This document shows, in pieces, positions 62,566 through 64,000 of a stretch of DNA of 64,000 nt. This stretch comes from Chloroflexota bacterium (GTDB taxonomy: Bacteria; Chloroflexota; Anaerolineae; Aggregatilineales; Phototrophicaceae): the NCBI GenBank assembly GCA_028873975.1, contig JAPPMO010000101.1, positions 62,001 to 126,000 on the forward strand, given 5' to 3'. A program made the position numbers and the translations under genes. Every line of letters starts with the position of its first letter. Position 1 is the first letter of the stretch. The notes below the pieces were generated by a model. The model saw nothing but the letters and a program-made list of their open reading frames with translations. It was not told the origin of the DNA and did no database searches.

Positions 62566-62629
62566 GGCTAGTAGTCCGATTCTTTGCAAGTCGTCGATTC
62601 GTATCACTATCATGGAGAGAAAAGTCGTC

Positions 62630-64000
62630 ATGTTTAGGGCAGTAAACTCGAAGATCAATAGCGAGAGCATCAACAAACTCGAACAGAGGCAATTGGATTT
62701 CTGGCGCTTCAACCGCGTATTTGAGCGCACCACCGAAGGGCGCGAAGATGCTCCTCGATATGTATTTTATGAAGGACCGCCGACGGCGAACGGCAAGCCG
62801 GCCAGCCATCACGTTTTGGCGCGGGCTTTCAAGGATATGTTCCCGCGCTACAAGGTGATGAATGGATATTATTGCCTGCGGCGGGGAGGATGGGATACGC
62901 ACGGCCTGCCGGTAGAAATCGCGGTCGAAAGGGAGCTCGGCTTCGACAACAAGAGCCAGATTGAAGAATATGGCATCGCGAAATTCAACGAACGGTGCCG
63001 TTCCACCGTTTTCCGCCACATCATCGAATGGGAAAAGTTCACTGAGCGCATCGCATTCTGGGTGAACATAGACGACGCCTATGTGACATTCTCGAATGAA
63101 TACATTGAAAGCGTCTGGTGGATCCTCAAGGAGTTCTGGAACAAGGGCTTGCTCTATCGCGGCTACAAAGTCGTGCCATACAGCCCCACCTCCGGCACGC
63201 CCTTGAGCAGCCACGAGGTTTCGCTCGGCTACAAGACCATCGTTGATCCCAGCATATTTGTACGTTTTCCGCTCAAGGACCAGCCGGGTGTCTATCTGCT
63301 GGCTTGGACGACCACGCCTTGGACCTTGCCGGCCAATGCCGCGCTGGCGGTTGGCGAGGACGTTGACTATGTGCAAGTTGCCGGACCTGCCTCGGATGGC
63401 GAAGGCGCTGAGCAGCTCATCCTGGCCGAAGCGCTCATGGAAAAGGTACTGGACGGAGACATCAATTACAGAGTGGTCCGGCGGCTCAAGGGCAGGGACA
63501 TGCTAGGCTGGCGCTATCATCCGCTCTATACATTCTTGCCCGTGGAAAAGGATTACGCCTATGTGGCGCCTGCGGACTACGTGAGCACGGCTGACGGTAC
63601 AGGCATTGTGCATACCGCGCCGGCTTATGGCGTGGACGACCTGGAAACGGGAAGAAAACACGACTTGCCGGTTCTGATCACGGTTGACGAGACCGGGTGC
63701 TTTGTTGATGCCTGCGCCAATTTCCGAGGGATGTGGTTCAAAGATGCCGACAAGGAAATTATCGCGGATCTGGTCGAACGCGGCTTGATGTACCGCAACG
63801 AGAAATACGAGCATACTTATCCCCACAACTGGCGCGATGATACGCCGCTGATGTACTTCGCGCGCGAGACCTGGTTCATCGACACGCTGAAATACAAACA
63901 GACTATGATTGATCTCAATCAGACCATCAACTGGGTGCCCGAACACCTGAAGGATGGCCGCTTTGGCAACTGGCTTGATGATCTCAAGGAGTGGTCCTTG
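62630..64000 (+). CDS. ileS: isoleucyl-tRNA synthetase, N-terminal part
   Basis: The first 457 codons; the gene runs off the right edge. FYEGPPTANGKPASHHVLAR carries the class I HIGH-type motif (about residues 60-63), GGWDTHGLPVEI follows, and LLAWTTTPWTLPANAAL opens the CP1 editing domain. The pattern is closer to the long, eukaryote-like IleS2 group than to the E. coli type, judged by eye. ATG 62630 is preferred with GGAGAG upstream; an in-frame ATG at 62612 has no ribosome-binding site. A 65-nt gap separates it from the leader ORF. Confidence 0.95.
   Translation, partial: MFRAVNSKINSESINKLEQRQLDFWRFNRVFERTTEGREDAPRYVFYEGPPTANGKPASHHVLARAFKDMFPRYKVMNGYYCLRRGGWDTHGLPVEIAVERELGFDNKSQIEEYGIAKFNERCRSTVFRHIIEWEKFTERIAFWVNIDDAYVTFSNEYIESVWWILKEFWNKGLLYRGYKVVPYSPTSGTPLSSHEVSLGYKTIVDPSIFVRFPLKDQPGVYLLAWTTTPWTLPANAALAVGEDVDYVQVAGPASDGEGAEQLILAEALMEKVLDGDINYRVVRRLKGRDMLGWRYHPLYTFLPVEKDYAYVAPADYVSTADGTGIVHTAPAYGVDDLETGRKHDLPVLITVDETGCFVDACANFRGMWFKDADKEIIADLVERGLMYRNEKYEHTYPHNWRDDTPLMYFARETWFIDTLKYKQTMIDLNQTINWVPEHLKDGRFGNWLDDLKEWSL

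Noticed and set aside
62401..62629. T-box riboswitch before ileS, suggested by GGAGGTGGAAACGTGG
   Set aside because: The bulge would be UGGA rather than the UGGU expected for tRNA-Ile with discriminator A, no CCUCC-like antiterminator partner follows, and the leader is too short for a standard Stem I. The stretch is better explained as the ribosome-binding site of the leader ORF.

Overview
The window looks like a chromosomal segment of a Chloroflexota-type bacterium (Anaerolineae-like is my best guess). The reasons are a complete LysW-carrier lysine cluster closest in layout and motifs to Thermus/Chloroflexota, a primary sigma factor and FtsK of ordinary bacterial type, a MurF with an N-terminal membrane domain, the TIGR03960-like radical SAM / DUF2344 pair, and dense intergenic repeats. 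Nearly all of the DNA is coding. No rRNA, tRNA, CRISPR array, prophage or autonomous transposase gene was found.

Layout. 1-9.6 kb: lysine biosynthesis by the aminoadipate/LysW route. The minus-strand operon is lysW-lysX-lysY-lysZ-lysJ-lysK-homocitrate synthase, followed (after a plus-strand MFS gene) by homoaconitase large and small subunits. 9.6-12.8 kb: a fructosamine-kinase-like protein, rpmF, fabD and an enoyl-CoA hydratase. 12.8-19.8 kb: a six-gene minus-strand operon for uptake and recycling of peptidoglycan sugars (MFS transporter, nagZ, beta-lactamase-fold hydrolase, amino-sugar kinase, murQ, nagA). 19.9-31.7 kb: MOSC-like protein, APH-like kinase, PlsC-like acyltransferase, RsuA-family pseudouridine synthase, membrane glycosyltransferase, ddl, membrane-anchored murF, alpha/beta hydrolase and a B12-binding radical SAM protein. 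31.8-43.7 kb: small plus/minus genes, psuG, DUF2344, SRAP peptidase, ftsK, a large membrane protein ending in a helix-turn-helix, a GNAT and the primary sigma factor. 44.4-53.9 kb: a plus-strand arginine/carbamoyl-phosphate operon argC-argB-argD-argJ-carA-carB. 53.9-64 kb: hpt, CCA-type nucleotidyltransferase, rsmD, two GNATs, alaX, three consecutive membrane TPR proteins and the start of ileS.

How the genes work together. The lysine genes build lysine on the side-chain of LysW's C-terminal Glu, while the arginine genes are a separate acetylated-intermediate set. The paralogous pairs lysY/argC, lysZ/argB and lysJ/argD are therefore all present. The amino-sugar operon would take a muropeptide-derived disaccharide to GlcNAc-6-P and on to GlcN-6-P.

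The most interesting signal is regulatory. The lysine operon has, between a promoter and lysW, a 19-codon ORF with four Lys codons, a stem able to act as antiterminator, and a strong intrinsic terminator. The arg operon has a consensus promoter, a 29-codon ORF with a four-Arg cluster (R-I-R-P-R-R) and an intrinsic terminator just before argC. ileS is preceded by a 19-codon ORF rich in Val/Leu/Ile behind a perfect AGGAGG. Together they suggest that leader-peptide attenuation by amino-acid supply is a general control mode in this organism. Secondary highlights are a 278-bp MITE-like element with 18-bp terminal inverted repeats and an exact 10-bp target duplication, and an ~80-bp REP-like repeat that sits at stop codons and shows compensatory base changes in a terminal hairpin.
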